A DNA stretch of 64,000 nt from Casuarius casuarius (GCA_003342895.1 PTFA01000031.1:6366678-6430677), one strand, 5' to 3'; counted from the first letter of the stretch, positions 42,940 to 55,035 are shown. Notes: generated from the sequence alone by a model not told the origin. Numbers and translations: made by a program.

Positions 42940-43407
42940 TTCCAGCTCGCTTTGCGTTCATCTGAACCTTTCGTTCATGGTGCCAGGCGGAGCAGCTTGG
43001 CCCGAGATTATACTGACTCCGGCCTTTGGGAAAGAGAGGGAGGAAGCAGCAAATGCCGCAAGAAGATCCGAAGGGGCTGCATTCGTGGGGTTATGGGTGG
43101 TGGTAGCTATGTGAGTGCTGCGGCAGCGTACCCTTTACTTGCCCCTGCTGAGAGGTGCCAAGGAAGTTGCTGTAAAGGCTTTCAGAGAAAAACAGCAGGG
43201 TATTCCGCCCTTTGGGAAAGCAAAAGGGGAGCAGATCCCATAGGGCTCTTCTGTCTGGGTGGCTGGTCAGAAAGTACACAAAAAGAAAGTTTTAATGCTT
43301 TGGAGGCTGGGGATGTATCCTTACAACCTGCCAGGTGGTTGTTCAGATGGAAAATGTCAGCGTTCCCAGAGTTAAATAAAGTAATTTATGTACTTTCATG
43401 TAAATAG
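42940..43407 (+). other. CpG-rich patch with a 151-codon reading frame, function unknown
   Basis: About 200 bp from 42945 to 43135 carry roughly a dozen CpG sites (for example around GGCGGAGC, CCGAGA, CCGGCC, GCGGCAGCG), unusual for the AT-rich flanks. An open frame starts at 42952 (MRSSEPFVHGARRSS) and stops at 43405-43407 after VIYVLSCK. It has no recognisable domain, and its Ser/Gly/Arg-rich first half follows from the local GC content. GGCCTTTGGGAAAG near 43021 and CGCCCTTTGGGAAAG near 43207 are short internal repeats. It could be a noncoding-RNA promoter or first exon, an old repeat, or chance. I do not claim a protein. Confidence 0.25.
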
Positions 43408-44081
43408 CTCTATTACTTTAGATTGTACTGGGCAGTGGAAAATAACCAACGGCCTACACCATTCAACACTAGTGCAGATTGCTTCAAGTAATTTCCAGTA
43501 GTGACAGGCTATCTTGACAGGATAATTTATGTTCGAATTTCATCTATTTCACAACATAAAACTTGCTATTCACCACCGAGCCAGACTCTTCCATTGCATC
43601 TGAGAGCATATCAGAACCCGTCTGAGTCTGCAGTCTGAATATGGAGCTAGTCTCTTTTACACCCCAGCAAAACACTTCTTCTATTTACCTCATTTGTGCT
43701 TTACATAACATTCCTTGAAGTAACTAGCGGAGATAGTGCCACTAGAAACTTAGTGTCAGTGGTTATGTGAGTTTTAGACTTGGACAATAAAGATGGCACT
43801 ACAGCTCAAACCCACAAATGTCCTCAGAAAGCAAACAGAGAAAGGTCACTAATCAAAATTCACCAATGAACTTCAACACATATACAAAGATGGTTGTTTT
43901 CCAGTTTTCATTCAGGTCCAATTTATTGTTTACTGCCATTGACACTGCTTATAGTCTAATCTTACAGAATCCAAATTCTCTCCTCACTCCCTTCTCCTGC
44001 TCACTCTCTTCCTTGCAGATCCTCATAAGAGATTTTATTGTTTTAAATATGTTCCAAAGCTAGGCAGATGTATAAATGTTC

Positions 44082-44218
44082 TAACCCCCTTCTTTCCTGC
44101 AAATCCCCCCCTCAATAACAAATGCCTGTGAAATTTCTTCCAGGAGGATGTATAAGAAAACACCTTGAAAAAAGTTGTAAGACTTTTATATGGTTATTTT
44201 ATGTGTGCATTTCACTTT
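44082..44218 (+). repeat. Direct repeat, copy 1 of 2 (about 140 bp)
   Basis: Opens TAACCCCCT and contains TTCTTCCAGGAGGATGTATA, AGAAAACACCTTGAAAAAAG and TTGTAAGACTTTTATATGG. The same sequence recurs at 44721-44862 in the same orientation, about 640 bp further on. The right 86 bp of the two copies differ at about nine or ten positions; the C-rich left part differs more and has small indels. The repeat family is not recognised. Confidence 0.85.
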
Positions 44219-44357
44219 GCTGCAGGCAATGGCAGAGGAAAAAAAAAATCAATCCATATTTGTGCAGAATGAAAAGATGAAAAGAAAAAAAACCTTCCAA
44301 AATAATTAGTTGTGTGGTGTAAGGAATGAAATCATCAAAAATACTTGACCTGTTCCC

Positions 44358-44378
44358 CTGCTGCTGCTGCTGCTGCTG
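44358..44378 (+). repeat. (CTG)7 trinucleotide microsatellite
   Basis: Seven perfect CTG units (CAG on the minus strand), lying between the two copies of the 140-bp direct repeat. Nothing suggests it is translated. Confidence 0.95.
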
Positions 44379-44720
44379 AGCCCTTAAAATACACAAACAC
44401 ATTAAGAAAAATTGTTAGGAAGGTTTATTTCAGGGAACAGGCAGCCCTTGTTCGGGAGAGCAGTGAATACTGGCTTCTGCTGAAGCCTGGAACCTCCCAA
44501 ATTCTGATTTAGGGGTGAGTGCTTTAAAATGCAACCAAAGCCAAAAATAACATAGCAAGGCTTTTCTTTTAAAAAAGATTAAGTGGGTCAATCATTAGTT
44601 CAGCAATGGATTCAGATTTAGCTACAGTGGCCACATCTGAAAAGTTTTATGTGTCTATAGCTGCATCTATGGCATATTTGTGTGTATATATTTGTATGTA
44701 TCTAAAATACAGATAGACAT

Positions 44721-44862
44721 TAACCCCCTTCATCCCTGCAAATCCTGCCCCCCCCAAACCAATGAAAGTCAGTGAATTTTCTTCCAGGAGGAGGTATAAG
44801 AAAACATTTTGAAAAAAGTTGTAAGACTTCTATATAGTTATTTTGTATATGCATTTTACTTT
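44721..44862 (+). repeat. Direct repeat, copy 2 of 2 (about 140 bp)
   Basis: Opens TAACCCCCTTC and contains TTCTTCCAGGAGGAGGTATA, AGAAAACATTTTGAAAAAAG and TTGTAAGACTTCTATATAG, matching 44082-44218 at roughly 90% over its right 86 bp. A left extension (CAGATAGACATTAA versus CAGATGTATAAATGTTCTAA) may be weakly related. The pair could be a local duplication or two insertions of one element. Confidence 0.85.
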
Positions 44863-46544
44863 CTGGGTTATACTGGCTATCATATACGATCATCTGTGTT
44901 TGTGTGAATATACACACATACATACATGGTAAATGTGGTTAATCTAGCATCCCTTCTGAAAGGCTGAACTGTCCTGTTAAGTTTCTAGAAGAGACAGAAA
45001 GGAAATGTAGATGTAATTGGTTCAAGTGGAAGATATTTGAAAAACAGTGCATTTAAAATGGGAGGACTTCTGAATGGCTGAAACATATAGTCTTACCATG
45101 ACAGTGCATTAACAGTGGCCAACCCCAGCAGGGAAGATTAATATTACTTATAAAAAGACTGGTGTAGAATGTTTGTTGCACTGCCAAGAACACTGTATAG
45201 GAGGCGATTTTTGGTCCCTGGCAATGATTTTTGCACAACATACTGGGTAATCATTGTCTACAATGTACTTCTATCCACCATAAAACCTGCAAAAGGAATA
45301 ATATGGCCTTCATTTTTCCTCTAGCTCCTAAAGAGAACTCTGAAATATATACCTCATGCTGGTAGTCCATAAACTCCAGTTGCGCTCAGGCACTATGCAA
45401 CCTGAGGCTACCAAGATCAATAAAATTATTGAACCCACAAATATTTCTACAGTTAGATTTTGTGGAAAAGTTTAGAGAAGTGTGTATCTGTATGTAGAAA
45501 AAATAGACAAAGAGGCCTTTGCTGGTAGGAGGCGCTAAGTCTGCTGGATTTTAGGCTGCAAGACAGTGAACATCAGAAATGTGATGTTCATGGTTAGATG
45601 CCACAGCAGTATAAATTCAAGAAATACAGCACTTCCAGGAAATGATTTAAGGAGGCTGCCTGGCTGGCTCTGGCAATTGCTAATAAGATGCAGAATGGTT
45701 CCTGCCATGTCACTGGTTTTACTTCATTTCATTATCAATTATTAAATATTAGTTTACAAGTTGTTTTCACATAAGGGACACCATTTGGTGTCCTACGTGA
45801 GGTGAACTGTTGATGATAAATCAGGTTCGAAGCAGTGTGATATCCATAGCAGGAAAACCATTTTTCCCTTTATAGTAACTTGAACTTTGTCATGAGTCTC
45901 AAGAGGAAGGACAAGGACTATGCTGAGGTATACAGCCGGATCTGTTTTTCTCTCTTGCTCTATGTACTGTACCACCTTATGGAGAAAGATAGATGTTAAT
46001 TTTCTACCAATCTGATACCTTACATATGCAATAAATGTACCCAGGATGGGTACCAGATGGTCAACAATTGGATTTCACTACACTCATGTCTAGAGCTCCC
46101 TTGCCTTATGAGATAGAATTAATGAATTTTAGTTTTTCTTCACCAGAATGGCAGCTTAAATTAGAACTTGTGCAATTGAGAGGCAAAGATGGGATTTGGT
46201 CATGTTGTAATGGTAAAGATTAAAAAATAAAAAGGGCAAATGGTTAAAATATTGATATGAAACAACAGGACATTTCAGTTCTTTTTTCTCATGGAATTCT
46301 TTGTTCAAAGGAAACAGTCTCTGAGGTTCATTAACAAAAGTACCGGTATTTCTGCAAGTCAGTTGTCAAACAAATGATTCTCCTTCTTCAGAACAGATAT
46401 GGCATACTCTCCATGTTGCCAAAAAAAAGACATTACTGGAAGGATGTAAGACAGCAGGAAATTCAAAGCACAATTTCAGATGTTGTGACTCTCCCTAAAA
46501 GACCTGCTGAAACTGTGAGGTGGTGAACAGGTTGCGTTTCTTTT

Positions 46545-46570
46545 GGGGTTGGGGGGAAGGTGGGATGGGG
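46545..46570 (+). other. Predicted G-quadruplex motif
   Basis: GGGG-TT-GGGGGG-AAGGT-GGG-AT-GGGG fits the four-run G3+N1-7 rule. It is isolated in AT-rich sequence with no gene beside it. Confidence 0.6.
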
Positions 46571-48277
46571 AGAGAGTTTGGATCCAGCTGTGCTCATGGA
46601 TGATATTTCTGTCCCCAGATTTTTCCTCATTCCCTTCTTTTTGCTCCTTTTCCTCCAGACTGCCCGTAGAGTGGCTTGTGAGATTGCTCTCCAACCTGTT
46701 TCAGTGATAGTGAGGTGGGTCAGCTTAAAAATTCAGAACGCTAAGTGTTTGTTGAAGTCATTGCAACTGAAATGAGTTAGTGAATGAAAACAGGAGCATA
46801 TCTGCTGGAAGACTTGAAGAGACAGGAATATTTGGCACTTCGGGATAGTAATGAGAAATGGGGATAGTAAGCTATTCTACTATTGAAGTTGTTTGCAGAG
46901 CACAGGTTTTCCTACACCGAGACAAATGTAAGGATCATCATCTTCTGAAACTTGTCGCTTAGTTGTTCTGGGGACCAGGGCATTGGGGAAGACTGTAAAT
47001 TGCATCTGCCAGATGTATTCACAGTCTTTGACTCCAGTCAGGTTGCACTGTTAACATCAAAGGCAAAGGAAAGTAGTGGCTGAGACGCTGAAGATCCTGG
47101 AGGAAAATCACTAGGATCAACACAGCATAGGGGAAAAAAAGTATACTGAATGCAATAATCTGGATGATACTTAAAATGACCTCATCCACTCATGAAAGAA
47201 AAGGTCTTCAGGTCTGTGTTTTAGCCTAATCAGTGCTGTTCCCTAGCTAAACCTGTTAGTTCATCAGTGTATGTTGGATTTTTCCATTTTGGAGCCTGGA
47301 AGATCAGGTCCCCAGTGCTTCCAAGCTCCTCAGTGTTTGTGGCTGAGGAATGAGTTTACTTCCTTATTTGTATCTCCTATACTGGCACATGAACTGCTGT
47401 TACAATGTTGGAATATCCTTCCATTTCAAGAGCTAGGAAACACATGCTCTGGGTGCCTGTGTTGCAGGTGTTCACAGACCAACCACAGGGTTTACTACTA
47501 GACAGCTCATGAAGATGCACCTCCAGAGCAGAGAGCTGCCTGGAAAGCTGGTGGGGATTTCAACTACCTTTGCAGTACATTTTGCTACCGCAGTGCCCTG
47601 TGGTAGTGCTTGTATTTTCCTGTTTGGATGGGTGTCTTATGAAGAGAGCAATAAGCCTTACTGCCAAGCATGATCGACCTTTATTGTTATAAATTGAACT
47701 GGATGTGGACTTTGCTGGCCTCCCCTAACCCATTTTACAGCACATGTACAGCACATGTGTGTACAACACACGAGCTTCTTTGGAAGCACACTAGCATTAA
47801 AAGACAAGGAAAGTATTGAAAATAAATGTCCAAATCCTGGCCATTTCTGGAATCAATACTCAAGCAGCTAAGCAACCAAGCAAATTAAGGTAACCCTATA
47901 ACTTCATACATTTGAACGTTTAACCCAACTAAAATAGACTGCTTCCAGTGCTTCCAGCTTCTTGCTGACAACGGTGACCAGAAAAGGCCTGTTGCAGATT
48001 TCATAAAATTAATGAATGAAAAGTTGCTTTGTTGATTTCACTCCTGTGTTCACTAGTAACATATTTTTCCAATTTAAATCCATGCCAGAAAAGCACACTT
48101 TCTAACACAATACCTCATAAACAGTTTCTGCTGGGAGGCTATTGGCCCCCCTTTTAATCACCTTCCCAGCGCAATAGCAATGGAACGTTTTTTTTCAGCT
48201 AGAAAAAATTTCCCCCAAGTTACAATTATAACTACTGAATTAGGTCTCACCAACAAATGGAAACTTGGTGGAAGTGA

Positions 48278-48314
48278 GATGCCAGCTCTGAGGAAGAAGA
48301 TGCCAGCTCTGAGG
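48278..48314 (+). repeat. 21-bp imperfect tandem duplication
   Basis: GATGCCAGCTCTGAGGAAGAA is followed directly by GATGCCAGCTCTGAGG. It lies beside the zinc-finger remnant and explains the doubled LRAGI/F motif in that minus-strand frame. Confidence 0.9.
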
Positions 48315-48384
48315 CATCTGCGGCTGTGCTTATAAATCACCTGACAAATACGCAGAACTGTGAGCACCAGAACGCGTGAAATCT

Positions 48385-48560
48385 GGTTTCCTCGTATGTG
48401 CATCTCTTGGTGCTGATAGCTCAGTGTGAATTTTTTTCTCATGGTGGGGATTTTAGGACTTTTTTTTCCTCCCAGTCCCGTGTGGATTCTCTGGTGTTGG
48501 ATAAGGGTTGAGCTTACTGCAGCCTTTCTCTCACCTGGGACTCTAACCTGCTTCTTTCTT
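48385..48560 (-). pseudogene. Decayed C2H2 zinc-finger gene remnant (two finger units)
   Basis: On the minus strand a reading frame covering 48577-48158 contains STLIQHQRIHTG, which is the second half of a C2H2 finger and its HTG linker, preceded by KQVRVPGERKAAVS where a finger would read like KPFRCPECGKAFS. Both Cys ligands of that finger are gone, and two residues are missing before SSTL. About 20 residues later PTMRKKFTLSYQHQEMHIRG lines up with a second finger (CPTCGKSF-type), again without its Cys pair but with both His positions in QHQEMH. The linker is degraded to LGGKKSPK. No more fingers are seen beyond these two. It cannot bind zinc as written, so it is a fossil of a poly-zinc-finger gene, not a live gene. 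Whether it arose by retrotransposition or genomic duplication cannot be told; no poly(A) tail is evident. Confidence 0.62.
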
Positions 48561-48577
48561 CTCTTGTCTATTTTCAC

Positions 48578-51500
48578 TAAACACGTAGGAATTTAGTTAT
48601 ATTTGAGGTTTTTGCTCCTCTATTAGGGTAGTTTGAAATTGGCCAATGTTTTAAAGTATTGAGGGTAAGATTGCATGAAACCTAGGCAGATGAAGAGAGC
48701 AAGCAGGCACACATTATTTTTTTTATGATATCAAGCTAACATGGCTATGTAAACATTTAAATACATGCAGAACTGATGACTTACCTGAGGCATGATGGTA
48801 GATGAATGAACTAGGCTGGGGATGTTGGCTTTGTATATAGGCACATTCACTTTAAAAAAATCATAACTATCACAGAATTATTGTATGTTGATATAATTAA
48901 AATAGCAAAAATCAAGCTGTACACAATCAAAAAATCCCCTCTATGCCATGCAAGTCTTTGAAAATGTACATTACCTTCCTACCATGGAAAAAGAGTGAAT
49001 GATTAAATATTGGAGAGGATTTAAATTTGTTTTAGGAAAATTATTTCTATTACTCCAGTAAAATTGTCTTAGTCTCAACATTTAACTTTTTTAAAAAACC
49101 TTTAACTTGTGTAGGAAGGGCAGGCATGAAATTCAAGCCATTTCCAGACATAAATGTAACTTGTCATATTCTCATCTTCAGTTAATGTCTGGGGCCATAG
49201 GACCTGCTTTTGATATCACACCTTTAACCACAGCAGAAGAGAGTATGTTATAAATAATACAGACTCCTCACAAGCTTTATGTACTGTGAGTGTATGCTCA
49301 GCTGATACCAAGTGATTGATAGGCTTTTATTACAGTGTACAGCTGTTGTAACACATCTTAGGAAGAAATGTCTTCTGTCAGTTTTGCCTTTTCTTTTCCT
49401 AACAAATGACCGCCAATTGTGGCTTTAATAGGTATTACCTTTTGAGTAATTTCTCTGAAGATATCATGCCATAGGAAGTGCATATGCTGGTGTGGATTTT
49501 TGATCACTGCTCTTTGTGCTCCTTAATCTGGATGTACAGACCACCTGATGTGTTTCAGTCCCCAGACTGGCTGATAATGCTCTGAGCTAGGGTGCTGGTG
49601 CGAAGGCTTGTGATTAAGTCTACAGCAGGCACGTAATGGTGCTCCTCTAATTTCTCCTTCCTAGTAGTCAATATGTGCATTTGCTAGGGTACCTTCAGAA
49701 TGAAGAATGTGCAGTTAAAAATGCAGTGCAACATTAGTGAGCATCTTTTAAATATTCACCAGCTCCTGCTTTTGCATGTTTCCTGGTTTCACCAATGCAC
49801 CCTCTGAATTACCTTCAGCTGCATGTGTTTTGGGCAGCTGTCTGCTGTGCCAGAAAGAGTAGCTGTATTGACCTTAGAAGGGATATGCACATACTTTGTT
49901 GTTGAGATACAGCCCTCTCTGAGTTGTTTGTGTTTCAAAAACAATAAAGCACACATCAAGATTTACTGATGGATGAGCTAGAAAAAATGACAAATGTGAG
50001 TATCGATCCACAAATGCCAAGGGTAGGTCCAATCCTGTAAAGACTTACACATGTCACTAAATGTATCTATGAAGGTAGTGCCAAAACATCAATAACACTA
50101 GTTGGGCAAATAAAGTTATTACTGTATGCACTAGCAAGATCAGTCTCTTTAGTTTCCACAGCTAGTAACTGAAAATAGTGGTCAGTATTCAAGAAATAAC
50201 CTCTTCGGGTAACTTAATATGGATGAATTTTAGGGACAATTTTAGGGATAGTTTTATGCTCCTCTCTTCAAGAAGGCATAATTGAACTGAAGTTGTCAAA
50301 AAGACAGAGACAAAATAATAAAAAACACAAAAGTGCCTTCTTTGTGAAAAGAAATTAAAGGATCTTCATAGCTTTGTCTTTTTTTCATTACATTTGATAG
50401 GTAACAGATGAGTTTCTATTTTTGAATTTCAGAGAAAAATGTGTCAACAGTGCAAGAGACCGTGAGATGTTTGAAGTTAATAGCATTAAAAACTAGGAGG
50501 AATGACTAAATGTCAGTGCAAATTCTTTAAATAATTATAAAAAGAAAGAGGGGAGAGAGTGCAGAGGTTACACACTACAGCAAGGGAGCCCTACTGCTGC
50601 TGTGGAAATCCCAGCTCCCCCAGATTCAATGGCAAATTGCCACGATTCAGATGTGCGCAGGGTCAGCGTTTTATTTGCTATCCTCTAAGACCTTCAGCAT
50701 CCTGGAAGCATTTCAGGGACCATCATGGGACCATAACTGAGAGCAAACATACAAGCTTGGAAATTTTTTTGTTGATTGTATTAATGGATAGGCTGGATGG
50801 GGCACAGCTTTTTGTTAACTGAAAGCCGGGAGGTGACTAGTTGAACGTCAGCAATATATGGTGTCTGAACGGAAGAAGGCAAGTTTGTTGATGTTGCTCC
50901 AGTGGAGGGCATGCCACAATTTAAAGCTGCTGCTCTACAAGGGAAAATTCTCATTTTCTTTTAGGCCTTGGCCTGCTCATATAGTCCCTAATGTAGTTTT
51001 AGTACTGCCAAAGCCATTTATTGCTGCCCTTCATGCTTTTGCATGTGTTTGTGGCCTGAGCCAAAAGCCACCCACTCTGTGCTCTTGGGCCGTGGCTGAA
51101 ATGGGAGAGGTCAGCTGGTATTCTGACTTGACACCAGTGCTCATGAGGTGATAATAAGGAGTTCAGTGTCCTCACAAACACAAAAATGAAAGACTTGGTA
51201 TTATGTGAGCTGTTAAGCCTCTGCATGCCTACCTTGCAGCTGCTTTGGTGAATTACAAAAAAGTTGCTGCTGGCATTTCAGAAGAAATTGGGGCAACTGG
51301 TGTCTGAATTAAAATACACGGTCACTGCTGGTGAGCTCCCTGGTGACTCTCTGCTTGCTCCTGACCACTCTTGTGCATAACATGGCACAATGCAACAGTA
51401 AAGGACTGTGAATGAGAAAAAAAAAAAAAAAAAAAAAAGAGAGAGCTGTAAGTCTGTAGAGCAGAGGGAGAGAGAAGAAAAAAACTCCAAACTCCTTGAT

Positions 51501-53924
51501 CCTCAATTATTTTCAAGAACATTACGATCTGATATGGCAGTGATTCATATTGAGACTACTGGCATAACAAACTTGTTTATAGAAAAAATGAATTCCCAGA
51601 TTAAAAAACACAAGCAAACCCCAAGAGAACCTACGCTCTTGATAATTCTGTTTTGCTTGCTGAGTGCTTATTTAATTGAAGTTTAAGTCAGCAGAAGGAA
51701 ATCTTTGCTTACCAAAGCCTTGCTAATACTGCAAGTTTTTCCCCCAGATCTAGATTTAGACTGCGACTGGTCCTAAAGTGGCTGCAGAGGGGAATAGGCC
51801 ATGCAAGAGCATGTCTTCCTGGCATGGTTTTCTGATCTTCATTCCAGCTTTCCTCCCATTGCACGTCTTAAGGGAGGGTGCACAGGCAGAGCTTACGGCT
51901 TATCAAAAATATCGCAAACATTTTCTTCTGGGTTTTTTTTGCGAGAAGTGCAAAGGAGAAGCTATGGAAGGAATTGTGCTTCTAAAGCTCTTTGTCCTTA
52001 ATGTTGCCTTTAGAGAGCTTTGAAGAACCATCATAGCCAAACTATAGAAATTTGTTTTTAACTAGTCATATAGGGGGTGTGAGGTTTTGTAGTCCACTTT
52101 CATTGGCTTTAAGGTAGGATCTATTTTGAGCTTTCAGTGATCAGTTGAAACATAATCAATTCAATTTGCAAAGTTACCATTTCTTGTGACAAAATAGATC
52201 TAGGTTATTTAAATAATGGCTAGGTAGGGTTATGTACATATGAGGCACTAAAGTACATATAATATACCCAGTGAGAAAGTTTAGTATTTTTAAATTCGGG
52301 GAAGGGGAAAAAAGCCTGTAACCTATGTTTGGTTGCTGCTTTATCATTGTCAGATGAAAGCATATGTGCCTAGATTTGAGTAGCTACTATGAAGGCACGA
52401 AGGGCCATTCTCCTCCTCCTCCTAACATGGAAGCAGCTCAATTACATGGGCCAGAAACGTGATGGGAGGCAGCGCTGTGCAGGTGAACATGGCGTGGAGA
52501 CAGTACGCCTGGAGTTGCTGGTGTAATTTTGAGACCTCCACAGGCCTGTAGTGTGACAGGCTATCCTGCAGGGCCGGAAAGCAGGGATGCAACGGAGCTG
52601 GTGTCTTCCAGTGGGTAGCTGTGAAGAGTGCTTGAGCCCAAGATGTCCCTCTTAGAGATTAGTGGTATTCGCACTCCCCGGCCACCTACTCCCTGAGTGA
52701 AGCAGCTGTGTTATGGTTTAGCCCATGATAGGCACAAATGGCATGTTAGACAATATTAAGATATGACTTCAAATCACCAGCATACCCCAGTGTCTTCTCA
52801 CTCCTCGTCTTCTGTTTAGCCTTTAGTTCAGCTGCTTTTGGTTCAGACCAAGGAAAGGTATCTGTACTTGAAAGCTTATCTACTTTTTTGAAGTATACTA
52901 GCTGGTCTAACAAAAGGCTTTACCTGTATCAGCCTTGCCCTGCTTATGGTGCCTGGATCATTGTGGCAACAGGAAAGTTACTTTTCTCTATTGTCTTTCT
53001 AATAAATCTCAGAAAATGCAGTAGAAATGCATGGAAAAGGGAAAGTCCAATATGGAAAAATTTCCAAGACCAAAGGGAAAGCAAAAAAATTAAAATTCCA
53101 AGTAAAGGAAAATCCCAGCCTCTCCTCATATTTTCTGGGCAAATGAAATAATTTGGTTTTTTTTTTTTTGATTATTCAAAATGTTGTATTAGAAATGTAA
53201 AACAATATTTAACAAAATCAAAGGAAAAAGACAAAAACAAAAGTTTTGTTTCCAAGTCTCAAGCAAAACGTTCTATTGTTATCAGAGCTTTTCTTCTAGA
53301 CATCGTTTCCAAAACAAATTCATGAGAAAAGTGAATTAATTTCTCAAAACATGTCAATTTTTCACAATCACCTATTTAGACAGGCCGCAACATGACTCAA
53401 CTCGAATGGCCTCAACAAAAGGCATTTCTGCACCTAATATCATAGTCCCAGCAAGAAATGAGGAACGAACCTTTTCATCTATGCAAAAGTGCAAAAGAAC
53501 TCCTTAAAGATAGAAGGGGTGAACCAAGCTCACTACCACACTTTTTCCTTCACTTACCTGGCTTTGCTGTGGGAGCTGGGGAAGCAATGGGGAATTCATT
53601 GGTTCTGACCTTAACGTCCATCTGCGCTTTGCTTCCCTTCGCCTAGAGGATAATAGACACTCACCTGAGTGACTCCACGATGATCCTTAGGCAATTCCTC
53701 AACTCTGCATATCTGTAGAGAAAATAAGGTATCACCAATGGAGATGCCCACTTTGGATACAGAGACAGTGCTTAGTTTTGCAGATAAAGTGGTGCAAACA
53801 GATTTTTCTTCTTTCTTTCTTTCAAGCATTTAACTATTTTTGTATTGAACTGATGTGAAATTACACGAGCTCTGATCATGTGAATAATGCATGAGATTTA
53901 AGACAAACACATGAAAGGAGCTTA
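48578..53924. other. Intergenic sequence downstream of POU6F2
   Basis: Holds the 22-A run at 51417 and a short CTC repeat near 52410. Frames up to 97 codons (50858-51151, +) have no recognisable domain. No exon of a neighbouring gene was found. Confidence 0.55.
51417..51438 (+). repeat. 22-A homopolymer, possible retroposed poly(A) tail
   Basis: Twenty-two consecutive A bases preceded 13-19 bp upstream by AGTAAA, a variant poly(A) signal, and followed by GAGAGAGCTG. This is the arrangement left by retroposition, but I cannot identify a parent transcript or a clear target-site duplication, so a plain A-run is equally likely. Confidence 0.5.
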
Positions 53925-53944
53925 TTTTTCATGTCAAACAATTC

Positions 53945-53950
53945 TTTATT
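53945..53950 (-). terminator. POU6F2: Candidate distal poly(A) signal of POU6F2
   Basis: AATAAA on the minus strand (TTTATT as given), followed about 30-45 nt downstream by a T/GT-rich stretch. It is the leftmost of several AATAAA hexamers below the stop codon. I chose it only because of its downstream element; 54605-54610 and 55488-55493 are alternatives. Confidence 0.3.
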
Positions 53951-54349
53951 TTTTATGGTACAAATTAAAAGTGACAGATCTGAAGCTGTTAAGAAATACA
54001 CAAAGTGCAGCTTTACTGACCATACAGATATTGCTCTAGATTAAGTACAGTTTTTGTCAGTTTTTATTTATTTATTTTTTTCATGTTAAGCAACCTGTGC
54101 AGATAAATCAGCTTTGGTTTCAAAGTCAGAGTAGTAAGGAGCTTTTAAATATCCAGTTTGTTTCTTGGTCACAAGTCCACCACATCAACTCCTTTTGTAA
54201 TTATTAGCATTTTTTGAACAACACAATACAGTCCATTTTGTACTGCCATCTTTCCTGCTGCATGCTCCATGCATGGAAAAACAGATCTCTTTGCAGTGCT
54301 TCGTAAGTGACCCTGGTGACCATTCTGTAGATTATAGCACATAGGACAA

Positions 54350-54388
54350 AAATAATAATAATAGTAATAATAATAATAATAATAATAT
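54350..54388 (+). repeat. (AAT)n trinucleotide microsatellite in the putative 3' UTR
   Basis: About 12-13 AAT/ATA units with one G interruption (ATAGTAATAA). On the POU6F2 strand it reads (ATT)n. Confidence 0.95.
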
Positions 54389-55016
54389 TACTTTTTAACA
54401 ATAAATAAACAAATGTGCCCCACATAATCTCAAGTTGGAAACAAGCAAACCACATGACAAAAAGCTCATTACAAAATGTTATCCAAACAGATTTTACAGT
54501 CAAACATTGACATGGAAATCAGTTTCCTCTCTTATCTTCTTATTTGAATGTTGGTCAATAACTGGGTACAAGTAGAGTGCTGAGGTAAAACACTGATGAA
54601 CAGTTTTATTTTTGTATTTCTTTTTTTTTTAAATAGTAACAGTTTAGTATTGCAAGATTGTCAGCAACATTTAGCCATATCTATACAATGTGCATATACC
54701 TACATACATTGAGCTTTGGTCCAGCATTGAGAAGACGAGCAAAGGCATTTTACATATTTCTTTTTGGTTATAGCTTGAGTTCTTTGATACGCCTCTACTT
54801 GTTCCTTCCTAGCTCCTTTTTGCTTTCTTGTTCTTTCTTTTTTCTTTTTTTTTGTTTTTTTTTCCTTTTTTTGTGGTAGTAATGTAAAGAAACTGGAACC
54901 ATTTGAATGCATTTGATTTCTTGAACTGTCCAAAATAGCTTTTTAGTGAAAAACATAAAAAGACAAAATCAGAATAGTAAGTGAACCCTTGGTTCATTAG
55001 TCTAATAATATTTTTT

Positions 55017-55035
55017 TATATATATATATATATAT
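55017..55035 (+). repeat. (TA)n dinucleotide repeat in the putative 3' UTR
   Basis: About nine TA units between a T-run and TTTAAAAAAA. Confidence 0.95.

Larger units (their letters stand above)
43408..48384. other. Intergenic sequence with a direct-repeat pair and a G-rich motif
   Basis: Apart from the separately listed repeats at 44082, 44358, 44721 and 48278 and the G-rich motif at 46545, nothing is recognised. An 11-bp doublet (TACAGCACATG twice) occurs near 47736-47757. Confidence 0.55.

Noticed and set aside
53670..53740. Possible minus-strand MIR fragment (AGGCAATTCCTCAACTC...ATCTGTAGAGAAAATAAGG)
   Set aside because: Only scattered agreement with the MIR core; too weak without an alignment score.
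54204..54503. 99-codon minus-strand frame rich in isoleucine
   Set aside because: Created by the (AAT)n microsatellite read as ATT codons; not a gene.
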